From Oscillatoriales cyanobacterium RM2_1_1 (GTDB taxonomy: Bacteria; Cyanobacteriota; Cyanobacteriia; Cyanobacteriales; Microcoleaceae): a stretch of 44,746 bases of DNA. The first letter of the stretch is position 1; each line of letters opens with the position of its first letter. The DNA is taken from contig JAAURB010000040.1 in NCBI GenBank assembly GCA_012033335.1, positions 1 to 44,746 on the forward strand, written 5' to 3'. The position numbers were made by a program, and so were the translations under genes. The notes beneath the pieces are model-generated. The model saw only the letters and a list, made by a program, of their open reading frames with translations, did not search any database and was not told the origin of the DNA. Of this stretch, positions 17,500 to 26,394 are shown one piece after another.

Positions 17500-18513
17500 C
17501 TATCTAATCAGACAAAATTCAAGTTCTTCAATAAGTTGTTTTTGCTGAATAGTTAAGTTGCCAGATTGATAAGCCTCAGACCAACGATGACCTTTAAATT
17601 GTTTTTGAAGACCTTGTTGTTTATGCCGGAGCCACTTTTTCATCTTCAATTGAGTGAAGGAAGTTTTCTGTAATATTTCATTTAAGGCAGCTGTGAACAC
17701 TTCGTCTGAAATTTGGTGTTTCTGTAAGTCTGACAAAGTTTGCCAGAGATTCAAATGAAATAAAGGATGCTTCAATATAAACTGATAATTTGAAGATTGG
17801 TTTATCAGTTGAATTGTATTTTGATAAAACTTTAGCTGATCCATAACTTTAGAACTTTTGTAACTGCCCGAGGCAGTGAGTTTGCCGTAGTCTTCTAGTC
17901 GATATAATGTCAAAGATTCATTTTCATAGGTTAATTTTGCTTCCGAAACTAACATCCGAACAAACAAGTCACCATCTTCATAGAGACGCATATCTTCTCG
18001 ATACCCACCTATCCGATCCAGTAGAGATTTGCGAACTAAGCACTGTTGAAACACCATTGACCAAGAGGTGAGGAACCAAAAAAGCGGAGGATAGTTATCA
18101 GGTAATTGACTTTGTTGTAATACAACATCCTGAAGTTTTAGAGAATTCTGTTGCATCCATACTTTTACCCAAGGGCCGTAAACCATATCGGCATGATCAT
18201 GAATGAGCTTTTTGGACTGAACTTCTAGCTTATTTAAAGAGGCTAAATCATCACTATCCATAAATTGAATAAATTCCCCTGTTGCAACTTTCAGCCCAGT
18301 ATTTCGCGCTGCACCTGGGCCTTTATTGGGCTGCTGAATGAGAGTGACGCGATCGCCAAAACTTCGAATGACATGAACAGAGTCATCAGTAGACCCATCA
18401 TCTACCACAATCACTTCAGAAGGAGGTAGAGTTTGATACAGCATATTTTCAATAGTTTCACCAATCAAAGCTGCTCGGTTATAGTTGGGAATAATGGCAG
18501 AAATACTTACCAT
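17500..18513 (-). CDS. Glycosyltransferase family 2
   Basis: This 337-residue GT-A inverting glycosyltransferase is the only family 2 member in the operon. The N-terminus has ISAIIPNYNRAALIGETIE, then EVIVVDDGSTDDS, the GPGAARNTGL element and the metal-binding MDSDD at about 90. A later YEDGDLFVRML corresponds to the catalytic-base region (ED). The C-terminal 120 residues are Gln/Lys-rich and helical. It overlaps the upstream sulfotransferase gene by 7 nt, so the pair is translationally coupled. The sugar is unknown. Confidence 0.92.
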   Translation of the reverse strand: MVSISAIIPNYNRAALIGETIENMLYQTLPPSEVIVVDDGSTDDSVHVIRSFGDRVTLIQQPNKGPGAARNTGLKVATGEFIQFMDSDDLASLNKLEVQSKKLIHDHADMVYGPWVKVWMQQNSLKLQDVVLQQSQLPDNYPPLFWFLTSWSMVFQQCLVRKSLLDRIGGYREDMRLYEDGDLFVRMLVSEAKLTYENESLTLYRLEDYGKLTASGSYKSSKVMDQLKFYQNTIQLINQSSNYQFILKHPLFHLNLWQTLSDLQKHQISDEVFTAALNEILQKTSFTQLKMKKWLRHKQQGLQKQFKGHRWSEAYQSGNLTIQQKQLIEELEFCLIR

Positions 18514-19346
18514 AAATTAGTTAAATAATGTAGCTTTCGAGTTAATCTTTGAGCAGGAGAATAGCAATATCGACGAATCAGACAACGACGCTCAAAGTTA
18601 TTTTTTGCTTTTCTAAGTTGCCAGTCCGAAAATCCTTCAGAAATCAGATTATCAAATTGTTGTCTTGCTATTTCATACAACTTTTTATCTTTTACTAGCT
18701 TTGATTCTAACTCTTCTTCTAAAGCTTGATAATTTGAATATTTCTCTATTTTATTAACGTTTCGTTTAACATAAGAAGTGTCCTTAAAATCATCAGGAAA
18801 ACATCTCTCCAAAAACAAACAGGCTAGGTCAAATTGCTCCAGGGGAAACAATAGTAACTGTCCAGAACTGATCAGTTTTTCCAAAAAGATAAAATTAGTT
18901 GGAAGTTCACCAAATAAATATCGGGTTTGATAGTTTTCAGTCACCTTGCGATCCTCTGGGTTTTCTAGAAGATGTTTTAGATAGGATGGATAGCAGTTAT
19001 GATTATGAATCAATGTATTTTGACTGATTTTACCTGGCAATTTTTTGATATAGAAAAATTCGGAACGGATTCGATCAATTGGATTCCTTACAAAGCAAAT
19101 TGCTTTTAAGTCAACATTGTTTAATTCTATAAAAGGTAGATCTAAGCTCATACGATGGCCACCAATTCCTTTCCGTTCAATGCTTTCGCTGATGTAAAGT
19201 TGGAGGTTAAACCGAGGCAGCGAGCCTTCATATAATTCGTGGGGCAGACGAAGATAACTATTTCTAAAGTTTCGTTTCAGGATTTCGTTGAAGGTAACTC
19301 CTCCACACTTTGGAATATGAATAAAGCAAAAAAAAATTCTATTCAT
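18507..19346 (-). CDS. Sulfotransferase family 2-type enzyme
   Basis: This 279-residue enzyme has the PAPS 5'-phosphosulfate loop HIPKCGGVTF at 10-19 and the 3'-phosphate motif FVRNPIDRIRSEFFYI at 85-100. The later LLLFPLEQFDLACLFLERCF segment is nearly repeated in the 25477-26358 product, marking the two as paralogues. Predicted cytoplasmic carbohydrate sulfotransferase acting on the repeat unit. Coupled to the GT2 gene by a 7-nt overlap, which suggests the two act on the same sugar. Confidence 0.85.
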   Translation of the reverse strand: MNRIFFCFIHIPKCGGVTFNEILKRNFRNSYLRLPHELYEGSLPRFNLQLYISESIERKGIGGHRMSLDLPFIELNNVDLKAICFVRNPIDRIRSEFFYIKKLPGKISQNTLIHNHNCYPSYLKHLLENPEDRKVTENYQTRYLFGELPTNFIFLEKLISSGQLLLFPLEQFDLACLFLERCFPDDFKDTSYVKRNVNKIEKYSNYQALEEELESKLVKDKKLYEIARQQFDNLISEGFSDWQLRKAKNNFERRCLIRRYCYSPAQRLTRKLHYLTNLW

Positions 19347-19483
19347 TCTTCAAATTAATAAGACTAAGTAAACAATATATTTGTGTATAGTGAAGGCTTG
19401 AATTCTAGTTTTTACTAAAATTTAGTCAAGTGTCTAAAGAGAAAATTTTAGTAATTAGACACTTCGTTTTTGCTATACTCCTT

Positions 19484-20278
19484 TTATTTTTTTTTATTTT
19501 TTTTTATTTTTTTCTGAGCTCTTATCCACAAATCTTGTGTGATCAGAAAGAAACGCTGAATATCATGCCAAAAACTAGGCTCATAATATTCATAGCCCCA
19601 AAACTTCATCAGATCATTCTCTTGATATAAATAATAGTTGATTTTTCTTATGCTATTTACAGATAGCCTTTTAATTTTCTTGTTGTTTAGATTTATGATA
19701 CTTCTAGTGAGCGGCCCATCAATAGAATGAATAGAAAATTCTTGACTTATATCAACCTTACCTCAGTCTGGAATAATCTGAGATAGATCTTCAAAAAAAT
19801 CTAAGGGATGATCACAAAAATCTTCATAAGTTGTAACAATTGTATTTTTTAGTATTTGCGAGTTTTTCATTTGCTCCTTGAGGCAGAAAATACAAAACTC
19901 TACAGCTTTCTTTTCGTCCCATCCATTTCTACGACGAATTAGACCTTCGCAGTGAGCGTAGGGGTTACGAACACTAATAATAAATAAAGGTTGATTAAAG
20001 TTTTCTTCTATTAATTTAGATCTAACCAGATTCGGTGGACTTTTTTCAACTAGATAAAACTTACTTTCATCCCAGTATCTATGCCATACTGTCTTAATAT
20101 AAGGCCAGGGCATATGTTTTTCAGAATCCCAACAGGAATCTCTCATTATATCCTTTACTTCATCAATAAATTGTCCTTCATTCGGTAGGCAAGAAACACT
20201 TTCAGATGTCGATAATAATTTATACAAAAGTGTTGAACCACAGTAAGGAGGCGAAAGTAAAAAAATGTAAGATCTCAT
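19484..20278 (-). pseudogene. Sulfotransferase gene interrupted by an in-frame TGA
   Basis: The first 171 codons encode a sulfotransferase N-terminal part: PPYCGSTLLYKLL (5' loop, residues 10-22), LVEKSPPNLVRSKL, and the 3'-phosphate motif SVRNPYAH at 102-109. A TGA at 19763-19765 stops it. Reading on in the same frame gives 92 more codons with no stop, starting GKVDISQEFSIHS and including IRKINYYLYQENDLMKFWGY, which looks like the normal C-terminal helix of sulfotransferases, then a Lys-rich end and TAA at 19484-19486. The total of 264 codons fits a full-length enzyme. A single TGG-to-TGA or CGA-to-TGA change would explain it. The readings to separate are recent pseudogene, readthrough, and sequencing error. 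The 5' part alone lacks the C-terminal third. Confidence 0.8.
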
Positions 20279-20383
20279 TGTTTTAAGCTACTAAATTTTA
20301 AAGGATGCTACGAAGGGTTGACTTTAGAAGTATTTTCTCACCCATCTTTTAACGAGGTAAGAATGTTTTTGTTGCTGAGCAAT

Positions 20384-21487
20384 TTACAAGTTCATCAGAT
20401 AATTTAACAGTTTCTCTGCGGGATTTTCTTGGATGAGTTGCTTTGCTACTTGGTAAGCTACTTTTCCAATTTCTAACCAGCGATCGCGCTCTTCCCAAGC
20501 CTTCTCCAGAGTATGGCTCAAGGAATAAGGGGTTGCCGTTTCAGCAATGAACCCCGTTTCCCGATGAATTAGAATCTCACGATTACCTCCGACATCAGTT
20601 GTTACCGTTGGCCGACCACAAATCATTGCTTCCAAAACTGCCAGAGGGGTTCCCTCTCCCCGACTTGCCAACACCATCAAATGATTTTGCCGCCAAACAG
20701 ACTGAATATCTTGAACGTAGCCGTGACAGGTAACTTGCTGAGTCAAATCGTAATGCTGAATTAATTGAGTAATATATTCTGCATCAGGGCCGATACCATA
20801 AAGATTCAAATGCCAGTTCCGAGATCGCCACTGGGGTTGACTCAAGACTTCGAGCAATACATCCTGCCCCTTCCATCGGGTTTCCAAGCGAGCAACACAG
20901 GCCATTTGCATTGTTTTAGAATCAGGCCAGCACAGAGGTTGATCCAAATCTAATTTAGGGCCATTAATAATCACTTGAGCCTGATCAAAGCTATAAGCAA
21001 GCTGTCGTTCTGCCAGGTATTTATTATGCTTTGAAACAAATACCCAGCTCTGCATGGTTGCCGCAAATTCCCTGACGAGATCGCGGTCATGGGGCATTAA
21101 TCCCTCAGCCACAAAATGACAGAAAAACACTTTGGGAATTCTCAGAGCCCCACAGAACTGCTTCAAGGCTGGTAGATTGAGCAGGTCAAAGAGGGAACCG
21201 CCATTGATCAGTAACAGGTCAGGTTGGAATTGATTGATTCCCTCCATATCACTCCAGTAGCGTTCTTTCAAGAGATAAATCTTCGTGGGTCGGAAGGGTC
21301 GGCGTTCAAGCACTTGAAGGCCAAGCGGTTTTAACTGGGCAACCTGGGGAGAACGAGCAACCCGCCAATGGGCACAAACTAGAACTTGATGTCCCTGATT
21401 CAAAGCCGTTTGAGCAAACTGAGCCCACACTTCCTCTGTTCCCGCCCATTCATAATTTTCTATGGTTGAGAGAATTGCAATTTTCAA
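20384..21487 (-). CDS. Glycosyltransferase family 4
   Basis: This 367-residue GT-B enzyme opens MKIAILSTIENYEWAGTEEV and has FVSKHNKYLAERQLA mid-protein, MACVARLETRWKGQDVLLEV at the C-domain start, and a clean E-x7-E donor motif, EGTPLAVLEAMICGRPTVTT, with DVGGNREI. It is 44 nt downstream of a sulfotransferase gene and 105 nt upstream of the interrupted one. Sugar specificity is unknown. Confidence 0.9.
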   Translation of the reverse strand: MKIAILSTIENYEWAGTEEVWAQFAQTALNQGHQVLVCAHWRVARSPQVAQLKPLGLQVLERRPFRPTKIYLLKERYWSDMEGINQFQPDLLLINGGSLFDLLNLPALKQFCGALRIPKVFFCHFVAEGLMPHDRDLVREFAATMQSWVFVSKHNKYLAERQLAYSFDQAQVIINGPKLDLDQPLCWPDSKTMQMACVARLETRWKGQDVLLEVLSQPQWRSRNWHLNLYGIGPDAEYITQLIQHYDLTQQVTCHGYVQDIQSVWRQNHLMVLASRGEGTPLAVLEAMICGRPTVTTDVGGNREILIHRETGFIAETATPYSLSHTLEKAWEERDRWLEIGKVAYQVAKQLIQENPAEKLLNYLMNL

Positions 21488-21531
21488 GGCTCTATCTCAA
21501 ATGAATGGCACTAGAAATAAAGAATGCACAA

Positions 21532-22386
21532 TTAATCATACAGATGATCTCCCTGGCTATCCGGAAAATAGGTTTTCATTAGTTCTCCAGCTTCATATTG
21601 AACTTTTTCTAGTAGATAAGTTTGGGGAATTTGTTTGAGAACATGATGCTTGCCTTTGGAGGGATAAGCATGTTTGTTTTCTGTGGAAATCTGACTTTCT
21701 AATATTCCCAGATAATCGGCAATCCTATCGGTGGAATTATTGATTTCATGGGTTTTGAGAATTAGAAGCTGCTCAGCGGGTATCCCTTGAATAATAGTTT
21801 CATTATGTCGTTTCCAATATTGGATATAGGCAGAAAGGGGATATAGTCCCTGATATTTTAAAACAGATTCTTTAGGGCTATAAGTATGATTTTCTGAGAA
21901 AAAATAGTAATCATAAGCCTTTCTCCAATACACTCTCAATCCCTGGGTTTCCATATTCAGTTCATCATTGATCATGGAGTCGATCCAGCTATAGCAATCT
22001 CGAAGGGTTAGAATAAACTTAGCCCTGGGAAATGCTTTGACTAGAATTTGTACAAAAGGCCCTAAAAGATGAGATGCTTCAAATTCCAGATTTAATCGGC
22101 GATCGCGGATTTTAAAATAAGAAATATATTTTTGATTTGTGATTAAATAGTCATCAGTTTCATAGTGTAAACGCCTTAGATGTTCTTGACCGATTAAATC
22201 AATTAAGTTTTGCCATTCAGGTTCATGGCTTGACCGATAATTCTTTAACATGGCAGCAAGAGAATGGGTACCTGACTTGGGAGTTCCAATACAGTAAGCG
22301 TGCAATGATCGAGACTGATTGGGGTAACGGATGAGGAACTGCAATGGATCAGGTAAGCTCATGGACTGGGGATTGACTTTCAGCAT
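21532..22386 (-). CDS. Sulfotransferase (family 1/3 type)
   Basis: This 284-residue protein has the PAPS loop CIGTPKSGTHSLAAML at 32-47 and FILTLRDCYSWIDSMI (3'-phosphate motif with Arg129 and Ser133/Ser137) at about 124-139. The LKTHEI and FPDSQGDHLYD segments are family-typical of bacterial sulfotransferases acting on glycans. The start overlaps the upstream GT61 gene by 38 nt. An ATG at 22362 would shorten the overlap and is also possible; neither has a good ribosome site. Predicted to sulfate a sugar residue of the exopolysaccharide. Confidence 0.82.
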   Translation of the reverse strand: MLKVNPQSMSLPDPLQFLIRYPNQSRSLHAYCIGTPKSGTHSLAAMLKNYRSSHEPEWQNLIDLIGQEHLRRLHYETDDYLITNQKYISYFKIRDRRLNLEFEASHLLGPFVQILVKAFPRAKFILTLRDCYSWIDSMINDELNMETQGLRVYWRKAYDYYFFSENHTYSPKESVLKYQGLYPLSAYIQYWKRHNETIIQGIPAEQLLILKTHEINNSTDRIADYLGILESQISTENKHAYPSKGKHHVLKQIPQTYLLEKVQYEAGELMKTYFPDSQGDHLYD

Positions 22387-23548
22387 AGGATGAAACGTTT
22401 AGATAGCTATGATGAACGGCTTGTTTGAGCAGGGATATTTCCTGGTCAGGGGATATGTTTTGAGGGAAAATATGAATATGATGGGGCATTTTAAGCTGTT
22501 GGGTGAGGGGAAAAAAGTAGTATTGATGATTATGGAGCGTATTTTCAATCTGAAATTCAATCACTTTAGTTCCAGGCTGACAGAAGATCAAATTAGCAAA
22601 CGCCGCCCCATGAAACCCTACAAACGTTTCGCAGGATTGACACACTTGAATAGTTTCTTCAATCGAAAGTGTAGCAAAATCAATCACTTCTGCTTCCGGG
22701 AAAAGCTCTAAAACTTTCTCTTCTAAGTTTGTCCTGCGTTTTTGAGCAGATTTTCTGGAGGCAAATATTGTTTTGTGTGGAGGCTGATGAGCTTTGCCTA
22801 AATAGCGACTCAGGAGTAAGTTTCTAGATGCCTCAACTGCCCAAGGGCAAGCGTGGAGAGTGTTATTCAAACGAGTGGTAAAAAGTAATTGTTGACAACG
22901 GTATTGATCACCCGAATCAAGCCAGACTCTTGGAATATTTAGATCAAGGAAATCCAGTATTTTTTGTTGATATTTTGTTGCTGGCCCTGAAATTAGCAAT
23001 TGATCGATTTCTGAGATTAAATTCCGAGCCAGATAAAGTTTGGGCAAACTATCTAATAAGAAATGACAGTAATTGTCCTGGCTCCCCAAAGAGCACAGGG
23101 AAAAGCTCAGCCCTTCTAAAAGAATTTCAGCATCATAGCGAATCTTGGTAAATTCAACCGAGTAAAAATGATCAGTTTCCCAATCTTCCAGGGTTTCTGC
23201 AACAATAGCCCCCTGATGCTGATGATAAACAATTCCTTTATGGGAAAATATCCCAGCATTATTTCCCAGATAGAGCGATCGCTGAGACTCTCGAATCAAT
23301 CTAAATCCTGGCTTTCCTGCTCCAGGATCTACCTTGTATTTATAGGTATTCCCCGACTCTGTAACCAAAGTTTGCCATTGTGCAATGCGCTGATTAACGG
23401 CTTGCTGTTGACCCCATTGTTCGATTTCAGTAAATCCTTGAATCTGGTAAGTTCCTTGCCCTAAAAGAGCCAGCCTGAGCTTTAAAAAATGATATCTCAA
23501 GGCTTTGATCTTCTGGCCTAGATATTGACTAATGTGATCAAAAATCAT
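22349..23548 (-). CDS. Glycosyltransferase family 61 protein (DUF563)
   Basis: This 399-residue protein has the GT61 C-terminal pattern: GSQDNYCHFLLDSLPKLYLA (the NYxHxLxD-like element), KTIFASRKSAQKRR, and VGFHGAAFANLIFCQPGTKVIE, the family's hallmark HGA...N.....PG..V.E. Bacterial GT61 members add pentoses or hexoses in capsule and EPS loci. It is 3 nt from the upstream acyltransferase gene and overlaps the following sulfotransferase gene, so these three are likely coupled in translation. Confidence 0.88.
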   Translation of the reverse strand: MIFDHISQYLGQKIKALRYHFLKLRLALLGQGTYQIQGFTEIEQWGQQQAVNQRIAQWQTLVTESGNTYKYKVDPGAGKPGFRLIRESQRSLYLGNNAGIFSHKGIVYHQHQGAIVAETLEDWETDHFYSVEFTKIRYDAEILLEGLSFSLCSLGSQDNYCHFLLDSLPKLYLARNLISEIDQLLISGPATKYQQKILDFLDLNIPRVWLDSGDQYRCQQLLFTTRLNNTLHACPWAVEASRNLLLSRYLGKAHQPPHKTIFASRKSAQKRRTNLEEKVLELFPEAEVIDFATLSIEETIQVCQSCETFVGFHGAAFANLIFCQPGTKVIEFQIENTLHNHQYYFFPLTQQLKMPHHIHIFPQNISPDQEISLLKQAVHHSYLNVSSYAESQSPVHELT

Positions 23549-23551
23549 GAA

Positions 23552-24232
23552 TTAACCTATGCTCAACGATGACTGATTTGAAACACTTCGCTCCCTTAAT
23601 TTCCGAGCTGGAACTCCTCCCCAAACCTCATAGGCTGGAACATTTTTATTCACCACAGCTCCCGCCGCGATCACGGCTCCATCCCCAACGGTGACTCCAG
23701 GTAGTATCACCACATGACAGCCCAGCCAAACATCCTGCCCAATCTGAATGGATGCCCCTGTATACCCTTGTAACCGAATCGGAATATCAGGATTCTCAAA
23801 CCGATGATTGGCTGTAATCAAATAGGAATAAGCCCCAATTAAACTATTTTGGCCAATGGTCAGAGGTTGATAAACCCCCAGGTAAACATTGCGCCCCAAG
23901 TAGACATTATTTCCCAACATTAATTCCGGGTTTGCTTCGGCTTCATCGGCAATCCAGATCAGACAATCTTTTTCAAAAATGCAGTGATCTTCAAGGTGAA
24001 TAAATGGAGCAAAATCTTTTTGGCCACGAATTTCAATAGAAGGATGAATCTTACAATCTTGTTGACGCACCTGATACAACCACTGACGAATCCGAATTTG
24101 ATTTTGCCATTGAAAAAAGGGTTCTCGTAAGTAAACTAGAGGAGGACGAAATGTGGCTTTGTAGGGCAGAGCAGCCAGGGTTTCTAGTAACCTTTTCAAG
24201 TCCATTGGAGTCATGGTTTTAGGGTTGAGCAA
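23552..24232 (-). CDS. Left-handed beta-helix acyltransferase
   Basis: This 226-residue hexapeptide O-acyltransferase is larger than the first (13670) because of a longer N-terminal region (LLETLAALPYKATFRPPLVY). Hexapeptide rungs run from about 80 to 205: CLIWIADEAEANPELMLGNN, VYLGRNVYLGVY, IQIGQDVWLGCHVVILPGVT, AVIAAGAVVNKNV. The likely catalytic His is in ITANHRFENPD. The annotated start overlaps the upstream gene by 14 nt; ATG 24214 would avoid this. Predicted acetylation of a repeat-unit sugar. Confidence 0.87.
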   Translation of the reverse strand: MLNPKTMTPMDLKRLLETLAALPYKATFRPPLVYLREPFFQWQNQIRIRQWLYQVRQQDCKIHPSIEIRGQKDFAPFIHLEDHCIFEKDCLIWIADEAEANPELMLGNNVYLGRNVYLGVYQPLTIGQNSLIGAYSYLITANHRFENPDIPIRLQGYTGASIQIGQDVWLGCHVVILPGVTVGDGAVIAAGAVVNKNVPAYEVWGGVPARKLRERSVSNQSSLSIG

Positions 24233-25382
24233 TCAATTGCTTCATCTGAGTCACGAAAATCTGGTGGATTTTATCAGGATGAAATCGTTCTTCATACATC
24301 TTTTGAGCATTGGTTAAAAGTACTTCCTGACGCTGAGCCCTGTTTTGTAATCGTTCAATGGTGGCTAAAAAGTCCTCAGCCCGAGGTGATGTGCAGATTT
24401 CGGCAGAGTCAAATTCTTGGGCAATTCCCACAGCGGAACAGTAATCTGGCCCCCAGAGTAAAATTGGTTTACGAAAGGAGAGGTAATCCAAAAACTTGGT
24501 CTTGAAGCTAGTACGTTCAATCTGGGCGCAAGTTTGTTCAAAACCCATCAAGAGTAAGAGGGCATCTACCTGTTGCATTTCCTGGCGAAGCTGCTCAAAG
24601 GAAACCTGACCTTGATAAATGCCTGCATCCCTGACCCTAGTATCAAAGGCTGAACTCCAACTCGGGTTGCTGCCAAAGAATTTGAAGGCAATCGGTTGAC
24701 CTGTTGCTCTGGTGACTAATGCTTCTAACATTCGCCCATACCAATCTCCTAAATTGCCTCCAAACGCTACCGTGAAAATTGGATTGGGATACTGTTGGAT
24801 GGGGGGAACCTCAGCAGGCATTGAAGCCCCGGTTGGATACAAAACCACCGCATTGGGATGGGAACCAAGGGCATCACGCATCCCTTCTGAGGTGCATAGG
24901 GCTAGATCACACTGGCGATAAAACCGTTTAAAGTTCTGTTCCAGCAGTGGATCGAGCCAGGGATAGCGAATAGTATTGTAGTACCACCAATCGTTGAAAC
25001 TACCCACCAGGGGCAATTTCAACTTTCCAGCTACATCTCCCGCTAGCTTTGCCGTCCAAGACCAGCTTCCTGCCACTGTTAATATTGCATCTGGGCCAAA
25101 AGTCTGAGCTTGCTCAATGATTTGGGCTGGGATGTCTGAGCAACCCACTAGGTGACTCCAGGAGTGGGCAACCTTGCCAAAACGGCTACAGGCTAAGCGT
25201 TTCCAGATATGACCATGGTTGATCAAAGTATATTCATAGGGGACAGAATAACTCAGAATTTGAGGATTGTCAGTCACCACACTAATCTGAAAATCATCCC
25301 GTTCACACAGGTGACGATAGAAAGCCATGGCTCCACCCCAACTGGGAATGGGAGGAGTTGATGTGATAAATAACAATTTCAT
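24219..25382 (-). CDS. GT-B glycosyltransferase (GT4-like)
   Basis: This 387-residue protein begins MKLLFITSTPPIPSWGGAMA, a GT4-type opening. It has LCTSEGMRDALGSHPNAVVLYPTG at the domain linker region, FTVAFGGNLGDWYGRMLEAL at the C-domain start and KTKFLDYLSFRKPILLWGP, in which the usual E-x7-E is reduced. ATG 25382 is preferred to a start three codons earlier. It belongs to the polysaccharide operon; sugar specificity is unknown. Confidence 0.82.
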   Translation of the reverse strand: MKLLFITSTPPIPSWGGAMAFYRHLCERDDFQISVVTDNPQILSYSVPYEYTLINHGHIWKRLACSRFGKVAHSWSHLVGCSDIPAQIIEQAQTFGPDAILTVAGSWSWTAKLAGDVAGKLKLPLVGSFNDWWYYNTIRYPWLDPLLEQNFKRFYRQCDLALCTSEGMRDALGSHPNAVVLYPTGASMPAEVPPIQQYPNPIFTVAFGGNLGDWYGRMLEALVTRATGQPIAFKFFGSNPSWSSAFDTRVRDAGIYQGQVSFEQLRQEMQQVDALLLLMGFEQTCAQIERTSFKTKFLDYLSFRKPILLWGPDYCSAVGIAQEFDSAEICTSPRAEDFLATIERLQNRAQRQEVLLTNAQKMYEERFHPDKIHQIFVTQMKQLIAQP

Positions 25383-25476
25383 CAAGAGCAAGATTTAAAA
25401 AGAAAGGTTTAAGTTGAAAAACCAGATTGACGAACCGATGACCGTAATCGAGTCCACTAAGAGATTAGAACCATTA

Positions 25477-26358
25477 CTATTGAACAAAAGCTTTTAACTC
25501 AGGGGAATCGTCGAGCAAACGCTGAGTCGTTCTCAAACCCAATTGCTTGATCCTACGCCAGGGGCTGTTGAGTTGATGTTGAAGCTTCTGACAGCGTTGC
25601 TCAAACTTTAAATTTTGGGTTTGCTTTTCTACTTCTGACGCAAATGTAGAAGCGATCAATTGATTGGTCTGAATGTTTGCCAGCTCTAGTAATTGATAGT
25701 CCAATGTCATGGAGCTATAGATCATTTCCCGAACAGAGTCAGTGACGCTCTGGTCTTTATCAGAAATATTTTGTCGAATGTAGGCGCAATCATGAAAGTC
25801 TTCTGGGAACAAATGTTCTAAAAGCATGCAGGCTTCATCAAATCGGGAAACCGGAAAAAGTAAAAGTTGCTGCTGCTCAATTCGCTGTTTTAGCAGCTCA
25901 AAATTTTGTTGAAAATATTGGCTAGAGCGATCGCCCATTAGATGATAGGTCTGACCATTGACTAACCCGACCCGATTCTGATCTTGAATCACTGCCCGAG
26001 TATAGGCTGTAATGTCAAGTTGTTTGGCCAGGGGATCAAAATCTCCTTGGGAGTTATGGCGACAATAAAAATAATGGGAGATGAAACGCTCAGTAGGTTC
26101 ACGGACAAAAGCAATTCCCCGAACATGATATTCTGGCCGATCGTAGGGCAAATGATAGGTGAATTTATGATCGGAAAAACATCGGATTCTGGAAAATATT
26201 TTTAAGATCTGTTGAGTTTCGGCTTCGCCATATTTATTCACCGGATCAAAGCTACGACCATCGGCGAAACCGGCTCTGAAGTTTCGTTTTAGAATAGATA
26301 CAAATGAGCTACCAGCACATTTGGGAATATGAATATTGAACCAAATACTATTGTTCAT
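25477..26358 (-). CDS. Sulfotransferase family 2-type enzyme
   Basis: This 293-residue enzyme has the PAPS loop HIPKCAGSSFVSIL at 10-23 and the 3'-phosphate motif FVREPTERFISHYFYCRH at 84-101. LLLFPVSRFDEACMLLEHLF matches the equivalent segment in the 18507-19346 product, so the two are paralogues, with different residues around both PAPS motifs. It probably sulfates a different position or sugar of the same polymer. It lies beside another sulfotransferase gene (36 nt), the only adjacent pair in the operon. Confidence 0.85.
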   Translation of the reverse strand: MNNSIWFNIHIPKCAGSSFVSILKRNFRAGFADGRSFDPVNKYGEAETQQILKIFSRIRCFSDHKFTYHLPYDRPEYHVRGIAFVREPTERFISHYFYCRHNSQGDFDPLAKQLDITAYTRAVIQDQNRVGLVNGQTYHLMGDRSSQYFQQNFELLKQRIEQQQLLLFPVSRFDEACMLLEHLFPEDFHDCAYIRQNISDKDQSVTDSVREMIYSSMTLDYQLLELANIQTNQLIASTFASEVEKQTQNLKFEQRCQKLQHQLNSPWRRIKQLGLRTTQRLLDDSPELKAFVQ

Positions 26359-26394
26359 TTATTTATTTATCAACCATGGATAGAGAAAATATAA

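Noticed and set aside
19430-19630. Plus-strand ORF with a Phe-rich stretch
   Set aside because: It is the antisense of the Lys-rich 3' end of the interrupted sulfotransferase gene.
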